Below, piece after piece: positions 24,677-34,714 of a stretch of DNA of 64,000 nucleotides (position 1 is the first letter of the stretch; each line of letters starts with the position of its first letter). This stretch comes from Pseudoalteromonas sp. S2755 (GTDB lineage Bacteria > Pseudomonadota > Gammaproteobacteria > Enterobacterales > Alteromonadaceae). Under the pieces are notes generated by a model that was given only the letters and a program-made list of their open reading frames with translations, searched no databases and was not told the DNA's origin. Both the position numbers and the translations under genes were made by a program. The stretch covers positions 1-64,000 of the forward strand of contig NZ_PNDS01000028.1 in NCBI RefSeq assembly GCF_005886535.1, read 5' to 3'.

Positions 24677-25330
24677 TTACCTTTCAGGGCAAAGCCAGTC
24701 AAAAACCGCTTCTAGATCGGTAAATGAATGATCGGCAAGACTTAAATCTTGTTTATTAGAGTGCATATTTGGCACGACAACCGCGGTTAACCCAGCTTCC
24801 TTGGCTGAAGTTAATCCTGTGCAGGTGTCTTCTATTGCCACGGCTTCGTGTGGCGCAATGTTTAGCGCAGCGAGTGCCTTGCGATAAGGTTCTGGATGAG
24901 GCTTCGGCTGTTCGACGTCGTCTTTGCACACAATGACAGAGAATAACTCTAATAACCTATAATGTTTTAAAACAGGAAGCGCTTCTGCTTTGCTACTTCC
25001 TGTCACGAGTGCGATTGGACAACGCGTTGAGGTTAATTCAACCACTTGCTTTGCAAAATACATTAACTTAGGGAGTACTTCCGCAGCAGTTGCGACAAAG
25101 ACAACATTTTTTTCATCACATAAATCGCGGGCAGAAGGCACAAGTTGGTGTCTTTCTTTGAGTATATGCGCGGCTTTAAGCGTTGGTACACCCGAAAACT
25201 CATCACAAAAGTCATGCTCCGTATAAGTAACCTGATACGGGGCTAACACCTTCATCCAACTTTGGTAATGGAGTGCTTCTGAATCAACTAATGTACCGTC
25301 AAAATCAAATAAAACTGCCTGAAAACGCAT
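24677..25330 (-). CDS. HAD-superfamily hydrolase, beta-phosphoglucomutase-like
   Basis: This 217-aa cytoplasmic phosphatase has HAD motif I FDFDGTLVDS (nucleophile Asp9, acid Asp11), a helical cap of subclass I, motif II VTGSS, motif III Lys in KDDVEQPKPHPEPY, and motif IV AIEDTCTGLTSA. Such enzymes dephosphorylate sugar phosphates or isomerise them. The substrate is unknown. AAGGAG lies just before the ATG. It follows the small gene at 25358 by 27 nt and may share its transcript. Confidence 0.88.
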   Translation of the reverse strand: MRFQAVLFDFDGTLVDSEALHYQSWMKVLAPYQVTYTEHDFCDEFSGVPTLKAAHILKERHQLVPSARDLCDEKNVVFVATAAEVLPKLMYFAKQVVELTSTRCPIALVTGSSKAEALPVLKHYRLLELFSVIVCKDDVEQPKPHPEPYRKALAALNIAPHEAVAIEDTCTGLTSAKEAGLTAVVVPNMHSNKQDLSLADHSFTDLEAVFDWLCPER

Positions 25331-25357
25331 TTACACTCCTTAATTTGGTTGTATTAA

Positions 25358-25657
25358 TTAACCGTTGATCCCTGCTGGTGGCTCAGCAGTGGCTTCTTCA
25401 CCGCTATCAACTTCAACTAATGTATAGCCTCGTGGCTGTCTAATCACTTTTAGAATTGGCTTATCGAAAGCTGACTTCAGTCTATCTGCATCCGCTTGCA
25501 ACTCTTCCATCGAACGACCAAAGGGTGCTGCACCCGTTTCAGACCAATTCGTTACCTTACCATTTAAGTTATATTCCACTTCATGGATTTGATATAAAGC
25601 CGCTTCGTCTTTTGTTGCTTCACAATATATCACTCGATAATTCCAAAAACCTGACAT
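25358..25657 (-). CDS. conserved small cytoplasmic protein, unknown function
   Basis: This 99-aa protein starts at ATG 25657, which has AGGAG 7 nt upstream. The longer frame to 25729 would include the terminator of the upstream TonB receptor and is rejected. It begins MSGFWNYRVIYCEATKDEA, reads as a small alpha/beta protein with LYQIHEVEYNLNGKVTNWS, and resembles conserved hypothetical proteins of marine gammaproteobacteria. No function is known to me. It is followed by the HAD hydrolase on the same strand. Confidence 0.78.
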   Translation of the reverse strand: MSGFWNYRVIYCEATKDEAALYQIHEVEYNLNGKVTNWSETGAAPFGRSMEELQADADRLKSAFDKPILKVIRQPRGYTLVEVDSGEEATAEPPAGING

Positions 25658-25686
25658 ATCCACTCCTAACATAAAAATTTCATTAA

Positions 25687-25709
25687 AAAGCCCGCTTAAT
25701 GCGGGCTTT
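25687..25709 (-). terminator. rho-independent terminator of the TonB receptor gene
   Basis: AAAGCCCGC and GCGGGCTTT pair (9 bp) around 5 nt, and on the minus strand the stem is followed by TTAAT. It sits between the receptor stop at 25741 and the next start. Confidence 0.85.
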
Positions 25710-25740
25710 AGATACTCTATTATAATCACTGTAGCGTGAA

Positions 25741-28023
25741 TTAGAAGAATTTCACCTTGAATTCAGCACCAATGAAGCGCGCTTCATTTAGCATACCGGT
25801 GTTGTTATTGAAATCTACACCACCGATAACCACTTGCTCGTCAAATAGGTTACGAACAAAAGCAGACACTTCATATTCGTTATCGCCTTCAGACCACATA
25901 TAACCAGCACGAAGACCTGTTTCAAACAACGCTTCGCCTTCAAATTCTACTGATTTGTATAAGAAGAAGTCTACTTCACTACGGTAAGACATATCACCAT
26001 AGACGAAGAACTCGCCATCTTCTAACTCTTTCGTATAGCGAAGTGTTGCGTTTGCAATCCACTCAGGAGCGTGAGGTAAGCTGTTACCGTCAAGTATTGC
26101 TAGGCCCTGATCATTAACTGTGTTTGTAACGGTACATTGAGCACAAACTTGAACTGCAAGGTTTTTATCTTCAAGCTCAGTTTTGTTATAGCTTAGGTTA
26201 AAGGTTGCATTTAGCTCGTCCGTTAACACCCACTCAGTATCAAGTTCGAAACCATAACCGGTTGTCTTGTCTGCATTTACTAGACGGTTAAAGTTAGCAC
26301 CACCACCTACAGCCGTTAACTGTTGGTCATCCATCTGATAGTAGAATACCGTCGCGTTTACACGACCTTGGCCATCAAGCACGTCTGACTTAATACCCGC
26401 TTCTATAGAGTTGGTAGTTTCTGACTTAGCAACAGTTACTTCATCACCGAACAAAATACGACCTTGAACACTTGGAGCACGGAAGCCGTTAGCGAGACGA
26501 CCAAATAAATTTACGTCATCAGTTAGCTTGTAAGTGGCACTTAAATCCCAGCTTACATGGCTATCGCTTGGATTAGCGGTGCCATCTAGTACATCAGGAG
26601 AGCCATTCCAAGGTGTTGGATTTTTAGTACGCTTAGCGTAAAACTCTTTCTCATCGTCAGAATAACGCAGACCAGCAGTTACTTTTAAATCATCAGACAC
26701 GGTGTAATCAAAAGAACCGAATACCGCCCATGCTGATGTGTCTTGATCTTGGTAAGCATAACCATTTTGTGCACCGTACTGACCAAGGCCAGCATCAAAT
26801 GCAAACGTATCAAAGCTGTAGCTTTCAATCATTAGATCTTCTTCAAATAAGAAGATACCTAACTGATAGTTGTAATCGCCAGAGAAGTTGCTAGATAGAC
26901 GAAGCTCTTGCGTGTACTGATTATGCTCAGGAATAACATCAGCTGTTTCAGAAGCAAATGGAATGATACCTGGGCCTTGGAAACCAAGGAAGTCAGCACC
27001 GTAACCACCGTCGACGTCGGCACGAGAATAGATTTCAGCACTTTCCCAAGCAGTAATTGAGGTTACAGTATGCTCAGGTAAGTCCCACTCAAGTTTTAGA
27101 CTCAAACCTTGAGTTTCAACCTGTTGCGTTGAGCGAGAGGCCGCATCATGGTATACCACATCGTTGTCATACAATGGGTTAATGTTATTGGTGCCAGCTT
27201 CAATTAAATTTGCGCGAAATGCAATTGGGCGACCATCTAAATCGCGATAGTGGTAGTTAAGTAGGCCGTTAAAATCATCGCCTTCATATAGGAACTGAAC
27301 ACGAACGGCTTGCTCGCTGTAACCACCTAGAGAATCGTCTTTCTCAAAACCTGGCGCTTTTACATCGATATAGTCTTCTTGTTCCTGCCACAATGCAGAA
27401 ATACGCGTTGATATACGCTCAGTTACTGAGCCGCCTACTGCGCCTTCAAAGTCTACCGCACCGCGACTACCATAAGAAACAGCAGCATAGCCATCAAACT
27501 CTTGGCTTGGTCTAACTGTGTCAAACTTAACCAGACCTGCTGGTGTGTTGCGACCGAATAGCGTGCCCTGAGGACCACGTAATACTTCAATACGTGCAAT
27601 ATCGAATACAGGGAAGCCTTTTAGAATAGGGTTTTCTTGAACCACTTCATCAACAACCAAAGATACAGGTTGAGAAGCATTTAGATCGAAGTCTGTATTA
27701 CCTAATCCACGTACGTAAAAACGTGGGAAAGTACGACCAAACGAAGATTCTACCGATAAACTTGGGATCTTCGCATTCATAAAGCGAATGTCCATACCCG
27801 CTGAGCTGTAAGCATTCAAGTTATCACCTTGAAGCGCTGAAACAGACACAGGTACTTCCTGCGCGTTTTCAACACGTTTACGTGCGGTAATTTGAATAAC
27901 TTCTAGTTGATTTTTTTTGGCTTGCTCTTCTTCAGCAAGTGCAGAAAATGAAGTACCTGCCACAGCAGAGAACAACGTAGCATTAATGAGGGTAGCTAAC
28001 GTAGATCTTTTCATTGCTTTCAT
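25741..28023 (-). CDS. TonB-dependent outer-membrane receptor
   Basis: This is a 760-aa outer-membrane receptor. The signal peptide ends near SFSALA, then the TonB-box region EVIQITARKR, the plug (VPVSVSALQG, PRFYVRGLG, RIEVLRGPQGTLFGRNT) and a 22-strand-type barrel ending in GAEFKVKFF with C-terminal Phe. The start is taken as ATG 28023; the longer frame uses TTG 28059 and adds a poor leader. The substrate is not readable: the IxVTAxKR type is used for many ligands, including glycans and siderophores. No Fur-like box was found upstream, only an inverted repeat at 28109. Confidence 0.9.
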   Translation of the reverse strand: MKAMKRSTLATLINATLFSAVAGTSFSALAEEEQAKKNQLEVIQITARKRVENAQEVPVSVSALQGDNLNAYSSAGMDIRFMNAKIPSLSVESSFGRTFPRFYVRGLGNTDFDLNASQPVSLVVDEVVQENPILKGFPVFDIARIEVLRGPQGTLFGRNTPAGLVKFDTVRPSQEFDGYAAVSYGSRGAVDFEGAVGGSVTERISTRISALWQEQEDYIDVKAPGFEKDDSLGGYSEQAVRVQFLYEGDDFNGLLNYHYRDLDGRPIAFRANLIEAGTNNINPLYDNDVVYHDAASRSTQQVETQGLSLKLEWDLPEHTVTSITAWESAEIYSRADVDGGYGADFLGFQGPGIIPFASETADVIPEHNQYTQELRLSSNFSGDYNYQLGIFLFEEDLMIESYSFDTFAFDAGLGQYGAQNGYAYQDQDTSAWAVFGSFDYTVSDDLKVTAGLRYSDDEKEFYAKRTKNPTPWNGSPDVLDGTANPSDSHVSWDLSATYKLTDDVNLFGRLANGFRAPSVQGRILFGDEVTVAKSETTNSIEAGIKSDVLDGQGRVNATVFYYQMDDQQLTAVGGGANFNRLVNADKTTGYGFELDTEWVLTDELNATFNLSYNKTELEDKNLAVQVCAQCTVTNTVNDQGLAILDGNSLPHAPEWIANATLRYTKELEDGEFFVYGDMSYRSEVDFFLYKSVEFEGEALFETGLRAGYMWSEGDNEYEVSAFVRNLFDEQVVIGGVDFNNNTGMLNEARFIGAEFKVKFF

Positions 28024-28108
28024 GTTGGTTTTCGACCTTTTAGTGCACTCTTTGTTCAACGGTTTAAATTTGGGCGCCGTTTCACTTAGGCGTGAACGTT
28101 CAATTTTT

Positions 28109-28130
28109 CGCGTTTAAATATAATAACGCG
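28109..28130. promoter_or_regulatory. inverted repeat CGCGTT-N10-AACGCG upstream of the TonB receptor
   Basis: The two 6-nt arms are perfect and the AT-rich centre contains TATTAT/TATATT-like -10 candidates for the minus strand, about 90 nt before the receptor start. It could be an operator for a LacI-type or other dimeric repressor. The rest of 28131-28577 shows no gene; a small GGACA-TT-TGTCC palindrome lies near 28305. Confidence 0.35.
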
Positions 28131-28577
28131 GACCTTACAGTCGAGAGTGCGATACAACTTTGTAAGGCTGAACGAGACGGCGGTAATTATAGCAGGTAAT
28201 TTCTACTTTGCTTTATAAACCGAACTAAAAAATCAATTTTTTTGCAACTTTCAGCGACGTTAGCTGACAGTTTACAACATTTAGCAACAAAAAACCCAAG
28301 AAAGCGGACATTTGTCCTTTAAACTTAATGGGATATAAGTTCTAAAAAAACAACTTTACCTATAACCGAACCATAACACAGGGTCGAAACTGTGCAGGTT
28401 ACCTAAACAATACAAATTTGCGCCCAAACAAACGTATTGACCATATCGGAAAGCAAGATGGTAATGCCAGTGATATGACACCGGTGTAATGATAAAGTTC
28501 AAACAAAATTAAAAAGAGGACATTAGACCGATTAAAGGGAAGTTTTAGCCTTTCTGTGCCAAATATGAATAACAGGC

Positions 28578-29039
28578 TTAAGGTAACTGCATCGATGTGA
28601 ACTCGGCACGGCCAGTCTGTTCATTATATTCAATTATAGCCACTGCGGCAGTCGAAAAGATAGGCATTGTATCAGGGCACAAACGGTCTACCAAATAACT
28701 GACAATTGGCATATGTGCGACTAAAAGCCAGGTTTGATGCGTTGGATACATAGAGATAAGTGTTTCTAAATAATCGATAGCTGTGTGTGCTGATCCACTC
28801 GGTACTATGTCTGAACAGGTTTCAACAAATTTGGGAGTTTGAAGTGCAAGCACTTGCTCCGCGGTTTGTTGCGCTCTGACGAAGGGACTCACAAGCGCTG
28901 CGTCTATCTCAAAATATTGTTTTAACCATTCACCTACATCCTTGCCTTGTTGTAACCCTTGTTCGGTTAAATTTCTGCTTGCATCATCGGCTTGCATGGG
29001 CTCAGCTTCACCATGACGCATTATCAAGATAGTCTTCAT
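28578..29039 (-). CDS. sixA: phosphohistidine phosphatase SixA
   Basis: SixA removes phosphate from histidines of HPt domains and of the nitrogen PTS. The 153-aa histidine-phosphatase protein has the RHGEAEP signature (Arg8, His9) near the N terminus, SPFVRAQQTAE with the second arginine, and the second catalytic His in VAHMPIVSYL. It is the typical short SixA size. Start ATG 29039 is used; GTG 29051 would add MLNS. It is divergent from the M16 protease gene. The hybrid kinase at 2005 carries an HPt domain, but there is no specific evidence of a link. Confidence 0.9.
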   Translation of the reverse strand: MKTILIMRHGEAEPMQADDASRNLTEQGLQQGKDVGEWLKQYFEIDAALVSPFVRAQQTAEQVLALQTPKFVETCSDIVPSGSAHTAIDYLETLISMYPTHQTWLLVAHMPIVSYLVDRLCPDTMPIFSTAAVAIIEYNEQTGRAEFTSMQLP

Positions 29040-29325
29040 ACTGTTCAGCACCTTCTGTTTATATCACCCTACATATATGCAGACTTATGCGTGATGAGAT
29101 CCACTTTTAACCTATTCTCGCTAATGGCCCTTCCCTTCTGCGCCACTCACACCCAGGATCTTATGCTTGCTGACTTCTCACATATGTAGCTTGGTATTAT
29201 TTTCTTCTAAACCGGTAGCTATCTCACTGGTTTGTTCGCTATATTAAAACAAATGAAGGATTAACATGAAATGAAATTCTAATTACCTTCAGTTATCTTT
29301 TAACTAATTTATCGGCAGCAGCATA

Positions 29326-31995
29326 TTGAAACTGAGTAATAATGATAGTCGGCAGTACCAATTACTAACACTGGACAATGGTCTTAGAGTCCTGTTGATC
29401 AATGACGATTCAACCGCTAAGTGCGCCGTATCATTAACAGTTAACGTCGGCCACTTTGACGATCCCGAAGCGCGTCAAGGGATGGCGCATTTTTTGGAGC
29501 ATATGCTATTTCTGGGTACTGCAGAGCATCCTGATTCAGGTGGCTTTTCGCAATTTATTAGTCAGTATGGTGGCCAGAGCAATGCGTGGACTGGTACTGA
29601 GCACTCGAGCTATTACTTTGACTGCGACGCCGAACAATTAGACGAAGCGTTAGAACGCTTTAGCCAGTTCTTTGTGTCTCCACTGCTGAGCGAAAGCGAT
29701 ACCGAAAAAGAGCGTGAAGCCATCGATGCCGAGTTTAAGATGAAAGTCAAAGATGATGGCCGTCGCATATATCAAGTTCATAAAGAAACCATCAATCCTC
29801 AGCACCCTTTTGCCAAGTTTTCTGTTGGTACCCGAGATACGCTCGCAGACCGTAATGGTAATATCGCCAGTGAATTGCGAACATTTTTCAACCAACACTA
29901 TCAGGCCCAATGGATGACTTTGGTGATAGCAGCACCACAACCGCTGGCTACGCTTGCAACCTTTTGCTCACCTTTTACGAAAATTGTTGGCACCAAAGCG
30001 CAAAAGCCAGCGATCCAAGCGCCTATGTACCGAGAGCAAGACTTGCAGCTAGAACTGCAAATAAAGCCAAGAAAGCATATGCAAAAACTGATTGTCAGTT
30101 TTGCTATGCCCAACCCTATAGATTTATACCGCCATAAAAGTGTGAGCTTTTTAGCCCATTTGTTAGGATATGAAGGTAAAGGCTCGCTCTATTCTATCCT
30201 CAAGTCACAAGGTTGGATCAATGCATTATCGGCTGGTGGTGGGATCACTGGTAGTAATTTCAGAGATTTTAACATCAGCTTTGCGCTTACTGATGAAGGG
30301 ATTGAATACTATGAAGACATAGTGGAAATGCTGTTCGAGTACATCGCGTTAATTAAGCAAAATACCGCTGCACTACCGCGCCTTTATCAAGACAAAAGTA
30401 CTTTGCTGGATATCGCGTTCGATAATCAAGAAGTCGGCCGTATGTTAGATTGGGTAAATTCAATCAGCGTTAATATGCACCACTATGAGGAGGAAGATTT
30501 TCTCTATGGTGATTATCGCATGGATGGCTTTTCTCCAGAGCAGCATGAAAAGCTATTGATGCATTTATGCCCTACCAATATGCGCCTTGTGCTTATCCAC
30601 CCTCATGTGGAGGTAAATAAAAAGGCCAAGTGGTACAACACACCATACAGTGTCTCGCCGATAGCTAAAGATTGGATTGAGTCACTCTATAATGTGCATA
30701 TGCCTTTGCCACAAATGTCGCTGCCACTAATTAATCCATATCTCAGCGCGAAAAATCCACTTCATGATATAGAGAGTGAACAGGATACGCCGATCCGTCT
30801 AGCTGATCAGCCCGGATTTGAATTTTGGTTCAAGCAGGATTTGACTTTTAGAGTTACCAAAGGGCACTTTTATCTCGAAATAGATTCCGCCCCATCCGTC
30901 ACCTGCCACAAGCATATGGCACTCTCTCGTCTGTTTGCTGATCTCTTTATGGATGCAGTCGCTGAGCGTTTTTATAGCGCAGAATTAGCTGGCCTTAGTT
31001 ATCATATTAATTCCCATCAAGGTGGCTTAACACTTCACACCGCAGGGCTTACTGGTAATCAAATCACCTTGGTTTTAGAGCTGGTCGAGGCGCTACTGAA
31101 CCAACCAATCCATGCAGCTCGCTTTGCTGAATATAAAAAGCAACTTATCCGCCATTGGAAAAATCACAACAAGAATAAGCCTGTTAGCGAACTATTTAGC
31201 CTACTTGGTGCACATTTGATGCCCTGGAACCCAAGTCCTGAAGACTTAGCCTGCGCACTTAAAAGTGCCAGCTTTAACGAGTTTCAACTATTTCGAAAGC
31301 AGTTTTTTTCAGCCATTCATATCAAAGCTTTCATGCATGGCAACTGGCAACTAAAGCATGCTGAAAAATTAAAAACATCAGTACACGGGCTATTTGCAGG
31401 CAGTGAAATTTTAGAAGATTTGAAACGTCCCTTGAACGAGTTGACGAAATTAACGGAACAACATATCGAACGCGAAGGCAGCGATCATGCCTTTATTGAA
31501 TACTTTCAATCACGTACCGATTCCGTTAAAGAAAAAGTCACCATGATGGCGATTAACAACCTCATTAATCAAGATTATTTTGAACAGTTAAGAACGAAAG
31601 AACAACTTGGTTATTTAGTTGGGGCTGGCTATGCACCATTTAATACACGTGCGGGTATCGCTTTTTACATTCAATCTCCCAACTTTGATAGTGAACATTT
31701 ACTTGCACGACACAGGCAATTTCTTGAGCAATTTACCAAGCAATTGCATCAATTCGATGAAGTGAGCTGGCAACGTTCAAAAGAAAGCTTGTTGCTACAT
31801 ATATCAGAGCAAGACAAAAATTTAAGACTAAGAGCGCAGCGTTTGTGGATTTCAATTACCAATGACTTCCACCAGTTTGATATGCAACAAAGGTTAATCC
31901 AAGCTTTGGCCGACTTGGAATTAGAAGACATCCTTACTTATATAGATAAGATGTTAGAACCAAAGGCTCCAAGACTGATTTTAAAGTGTAATTAG
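29326..31995 (+). CDS. M16 family insulysin-like zinc metalloprotease
   Basis: This 889-aa protease has the inverted zinc motif HFLEH (His55, Glu58, His59) and the distal ligand Glu136 in EREAIDAEF, 81 residues after the first His as in protease III. Four M16 modules fill the length. It begins directly with the mature domain and has no signal peptide, unlike E. coli Ptr (962 aa, periplasmic), so it is probably cytoplasmic. It should degrade peptides of moderate size. The only plausible start is TTG 29326; an in-frame TAA lies at 29305 and no ATG or SD is present. Translation initiation may therefore be weak. Confidence 0.9.
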   Translation: MKLSNNDSRQYQLLTLDNGLRVLLINDDSTAKCAVSLTVNVGHFDDPEARQGMAHFLEHMLFLGTAEHPDSGGFSQFISQYGGQSNAWTGTEHSSYYFDCDAEQLDEALERFSQFFVSPLLSESDTEKEREAIDAEFKMKVKDDGRRIYQVHKETINPQHPFAKFSVGTRDTLADRNGNIASELRTFFNQHYQAQWMTLVIAAPQPLATLATFCSPFTKIVGTKAQKPAIQAPMYREQDLQLELQIKPRKHMQKLIVSFAMPNPIDLYRHKSVSFLAHLLGYEGKGSLYSILKSQGWINALSAGGGITGSNFRDFNISFALTDEGIEYYEDIVEMLFEYIALIKQNTAALPRLYQDKSTLLDIAFDNQEVGRMLDWVNSISVNMHHYEEEDFLYGDYRMDGFSPEQHEKLLMHLCPTNMRLVLIHPHVEVNKKAKWYNTPYSVSPIAKDWIESLYNVHMPLPQMSLPLINPYLSAKNPLHDIESEQDTPIRLADQPGFEFWFKQDLTFRVTKGHFYLEIDSAPSVTCHKHMALSRLFADLFMDAVAERFYSAELAGLSYHINSHQGGLTLHTAGLTGNQITLVLELVEALLNQPIHAARFAEYKKQLIRHWKNHNKNKPVSELFSLLGAHLMPWNPSPEDLACALKSASFNEFQLFRKQFFSAIHIKAFMHGNWQLKHAEKLKTSVHGLFAGSEILEDLKRPLNELTKLTEQHIEREGSDHAFIEYFQSRTDSVKEKVTMMAINNLINQDYFEQLRTKEQLGYLVGAGYAPFNTRAGIAFYIQSPNFDSEHLLARHRQFLEQFTKQLHQFDEVSWQRSKESLLLHISEQDKNLRLRAQRLWISITNDFHQFDMQQRLIQALADLELEDILTYIDKMLEPKAPRLILKCN

Positions 31996-32259
31996 CGTTT
32001 TAGTGTAAGCAAGGAACGCTTATCAAACTATTGAATGCCCAATAAGACTTTTCTCACTTAGTCCATTCATTTGAGACCTAATCAAAGTTCAAAAAACACG
32101 CAACCATATTCGTTAGCGCAATGAATTTCATCTGAAACTTTGTTTCGTTGTTGTGAAAAACCGCAATTAACCTGAATTTCCTCTTAACCAACGTTTTCCT
32201 TTTGACTACTACAGTGGCTTGATTTAGATTAGAGATTGCAGTTATGAATTACGCATTAT

Positions 32260-34497
32260 ATGAGCCTAAAAATAAAAACAATAACAATCAATGCACTACT
32301 TTTATCACTGACTCCGCATATAATTTACGCCAGTGACGCAAGTGTATTAACTGGTGCTCAGTTAGCTTGGCTCGTACCATGCGTGATTGCTCTGCTCAGC
32401 ATTCCCTACTTAGTTTGGTCGAATCATCAACTCAAAAAGTCCACTCTTCAACTTAAACACTCAGAACAACGATTTAAAAGTACAATCGAAGGCAGTGGCG
32501 ATACACTATGGGACTGGAATATTCAATCAGGTGAGATTGTTCGGATCAACGACAAATACGGTATGAACTCAGCGAAGCCTGGTAGTCTCATCCCCAACCA
32601 GCATAGGATCCACCCACAAGACCTTTTAATCGTTGAAAAGCTGATGAAACAGCACTTCGCAGAAAAGACACCATTTTTTGAAGCAAGCTATCGTATTAGA
32701 GATGAACTAGGTCAGTATCACTGGGTGTTAGACCGAGGCAAAATTATCGAGAAAGATACTAACCTTAACCCCCTAAGAATGACAGGTACGGTTCGCGATA
32801 TTAGCCATTTCAAGAGTACCGAGGAAAGGTTAAATCTGTTTGCAAAGTGTGTTGAATCACTAACTGACGCGATCGCAATTTATGACCGACACTATAATTT
32901 GGTCGATCTAAATCCAAGCTATCTTAAATTATTTGGTGGTCAACGAGAGCACTACCTAAATAAGCATTTTAGCTTACCAGGTTATGACAATAAGTTTGTT
33001 GCTCAAGTAAAGGCTCAGCTTAAGCAAACAGAGCATTGGCAAGAAGAGCTCAAACTTCGTAATGCGGCAGATGTACTCTTACCAATCGAAATTACGATTG
33101 ATGAGATTAAAAATAACCACGGTCAGATCAGTAACTATGTGGTTGTTTACTCAGATTTAACCGAGCGTAAAAAAGCAGAGTCTCAACTCCACAATTTATC
33201 TAATCGCGATCGTACGACAGGTCTTCCCAATCGCAACTTGTTCTTTACCAATTTACAAAAGTTGTCATTACAAGGCACGCACCATGCTCTACTGGTCTTT
33301 GATTTAGATAACTTTAAAAAGATCAACGATTCACTAGGACACCAGCTAGGTGATACGCTACTTGCGAAACTGGCAATGCGGCTAAATAAACTTGCTCGCC
33401 AACAAGATACCTTCTATCGGCTAGGTGGTGACGAATTCGCGCTGGTGATTTCAGGCACCAATGATATTCACACGATTACACGTACAGCAAAACAATTTCT
33501 AGCAGCGATTGCGACACCTTTTAAAATTGCTAATCACGAGTTAGTGATCACCTCTTCTGTTGGAATTGTACTGTGCCCTGAAGATGGTAAGTCTCCTGAA
33601 AGTCTGTTAAAAAATGCAGATACAGCTATGTATCATGCCAAGCAAAAGGGTAACCATTATTTATTCTTTAATGATTCCATGAATGAACAAGCGGTTAAGC
33701 GTCTGCAAATTGAAAACCTGATGCGCTATGGTCTCAAAGAAGATCACTTTGTCGTCTACTACCAGCCAAAAATGAATATTAAAACCGGCGAGCTGGTTGG
33801 CATGGAAGCGCTAGTCCGTTTCATTACTCCAAAAAAGGGGGTGATAAGTCCAGGTGTATTTATCCCTATCGCAGAAGAAACCGGACAGATCATCGAAATT
33901 GGTGAAGTCGTTCTAGACAAAGCGTGCCGTGACGTGAAGCGTTGGATTGATAAAGGATTGTTCAATGGCAGAGTTGCGGTTAATTTATCAGCAAAACAGT
34001 TTAGCTTGCCGGATCTGACCACTCGTATTGATATTATCTTGCAAAAAAATCAACTTCCTTCTTATTTTCTTGAGTTAGAAATCACAGAAGGAACAGTGAT
34101 GGACGATCCAAAAGAAGCAATTTCGATAATGCGCTCACTTAGTGCTAGAGGGATACACTTAGCCATGGATGACTTTGGTACTGGCTATTCGTCACTGGCT
34201 TATCTCAAGCAATTTCCGCTAAATACACTTAAGGTCGATAAAGCATTTATCGATGATATGGGGAACGAGCGCGGTAGAAACATGGTTGACTCTATTGTCA
34301 CTATCGCGCATAACTTAGATCTTCACGTTGTTGCGGAAGGGGTTGAAAATGAAGAACAACTCAATATTTTAGAGCAGCTAAACTGCCAAACAGTTCAGGG
34401 CTATTACTATTCAAAACCACTTTCAAGCACTGAATTTGAGCAATTTTTAAAACAACACACTCCGAGTGAGAAACCAAATCTACAGCTGGTGCAGTAG
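32260..34497 (+). CDS. PAS-GGDEF-EAL cyclic-di-GMP signalling protein
   Basis: This is a 745-aa membrane protein: signal-like segment (1-25), a membrane helix near 33-53, two PAS-type domains (about 70-185 and 190-305), a GGDEF domain with intact GGDEF at 389-393, and an EAL domain with EAL at 516-518 (GMEALVRF) and DDFGTGYSSLAYLK. Both a diguanylate cyclase and a phosphodiesterase could be active; the net output cannot be told. The ATG has no strong SD. It stands alone, converging on the small membrane gene at 34523. Confidence 0.92.
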   Translation: MSLKIKTITINALLLSLTPHIIYASDASVLTGAQLAWLVPCVIALLSIPYLVWSNHQLKKSTLQLKHSEQRFKSTIEGSGDTLWDWNIQSGEIVRINDKYGMNSAKPGSLIPNQHRIHPQDLLIVEKLMKQHFAEKTPFFEASYRIRDELGQYHWVLDRGKIIEKDTNLNPLRMTGTVRDISHFKSTEERLNLFAKCVESLTDAIAIYDRHYNLVDLNPSYLKLFGGQREHYLNKHFSLPGYDNKFVAQVKAQLKQTEHWQEELKLRNAADVLLPIEITIDEIKNNHGQISNYVVVYSDLTERKKAESQLHNLSNRDRTTGLPNRNLFFTNLQKLSLQGTHHALLVFDLDNFKKINDSLGHQLGDTLLAKLAMRLNKLARQQDTFYRLGGDEFALVISGTNDIHTITRTAKQFLAAIATPFKIANHELVITSSVGIVLCPEDGKSPESLLKNADTAMYHAKQKGNHYLFFNDSMNEQAVKRLQIENLMRYGLKEDHFVVYYQPKMNIKTGELVGMEALVRFITPKKGVISPGVFIPIAEETGQIIEIGEVVLDKACRDVKRWIDKGLFNGRVAVNLSAKQFSLPDLTTRIDIILQKNQLPSYFLELEITEGTVMDDPKEAISIMRSLSARGIHLAMDDFGTGYSSLAYLKQFPLNTLKVDKAFIDDMGNERGRNMVDSIVTIAHNLDLHVVAEGVENEEQLNILEQLNCQTVQGYYYSKPLSSTEFEQFLKQHTPSEKPNLQLVQ

Positions 34498-34522
34498 TCT
34501 AGCTTCATTTGACCTAACCACT

Positions 34523-34714
34523 TTACGCTTTCCAACTAACTAAATTTGCACAACGACGCATCCACGCTCTGCGATAGTGCACTCGAAACAGAATTAACGC
34601 CGCGGGGCCTGTTACTACGGCCAAACTTAACCAGCGTTTTCTTGGCATTCCAGTCCATAGAGTTTGAAGATACATTACCATCGCACATAAAGCTGAAATT
34701 ATTCCAAAAGCCAC
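34523..34714 (-). CDS. small two-helix membrane protein
   Basis: This 63-aa protein starts at GTG 34714 with a strong GAGGAG 5-6 nt upstream, which is the main evidence that it is real. It has two hydrophobic helices (about 2-20 and 29-43) joined by a basic GMPRKRW turn and a basic tail (HYRRAWMRR). The function is unknown. It converges with the GGDEF-EAL gene. Confidence 0.65.
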   Translation of the reverse strand: MAFGIISALCAMVMYLQTLWTGMPRKRWLSLAVVTGPAALILFRVHYRRAWMRRCANLVSWKA

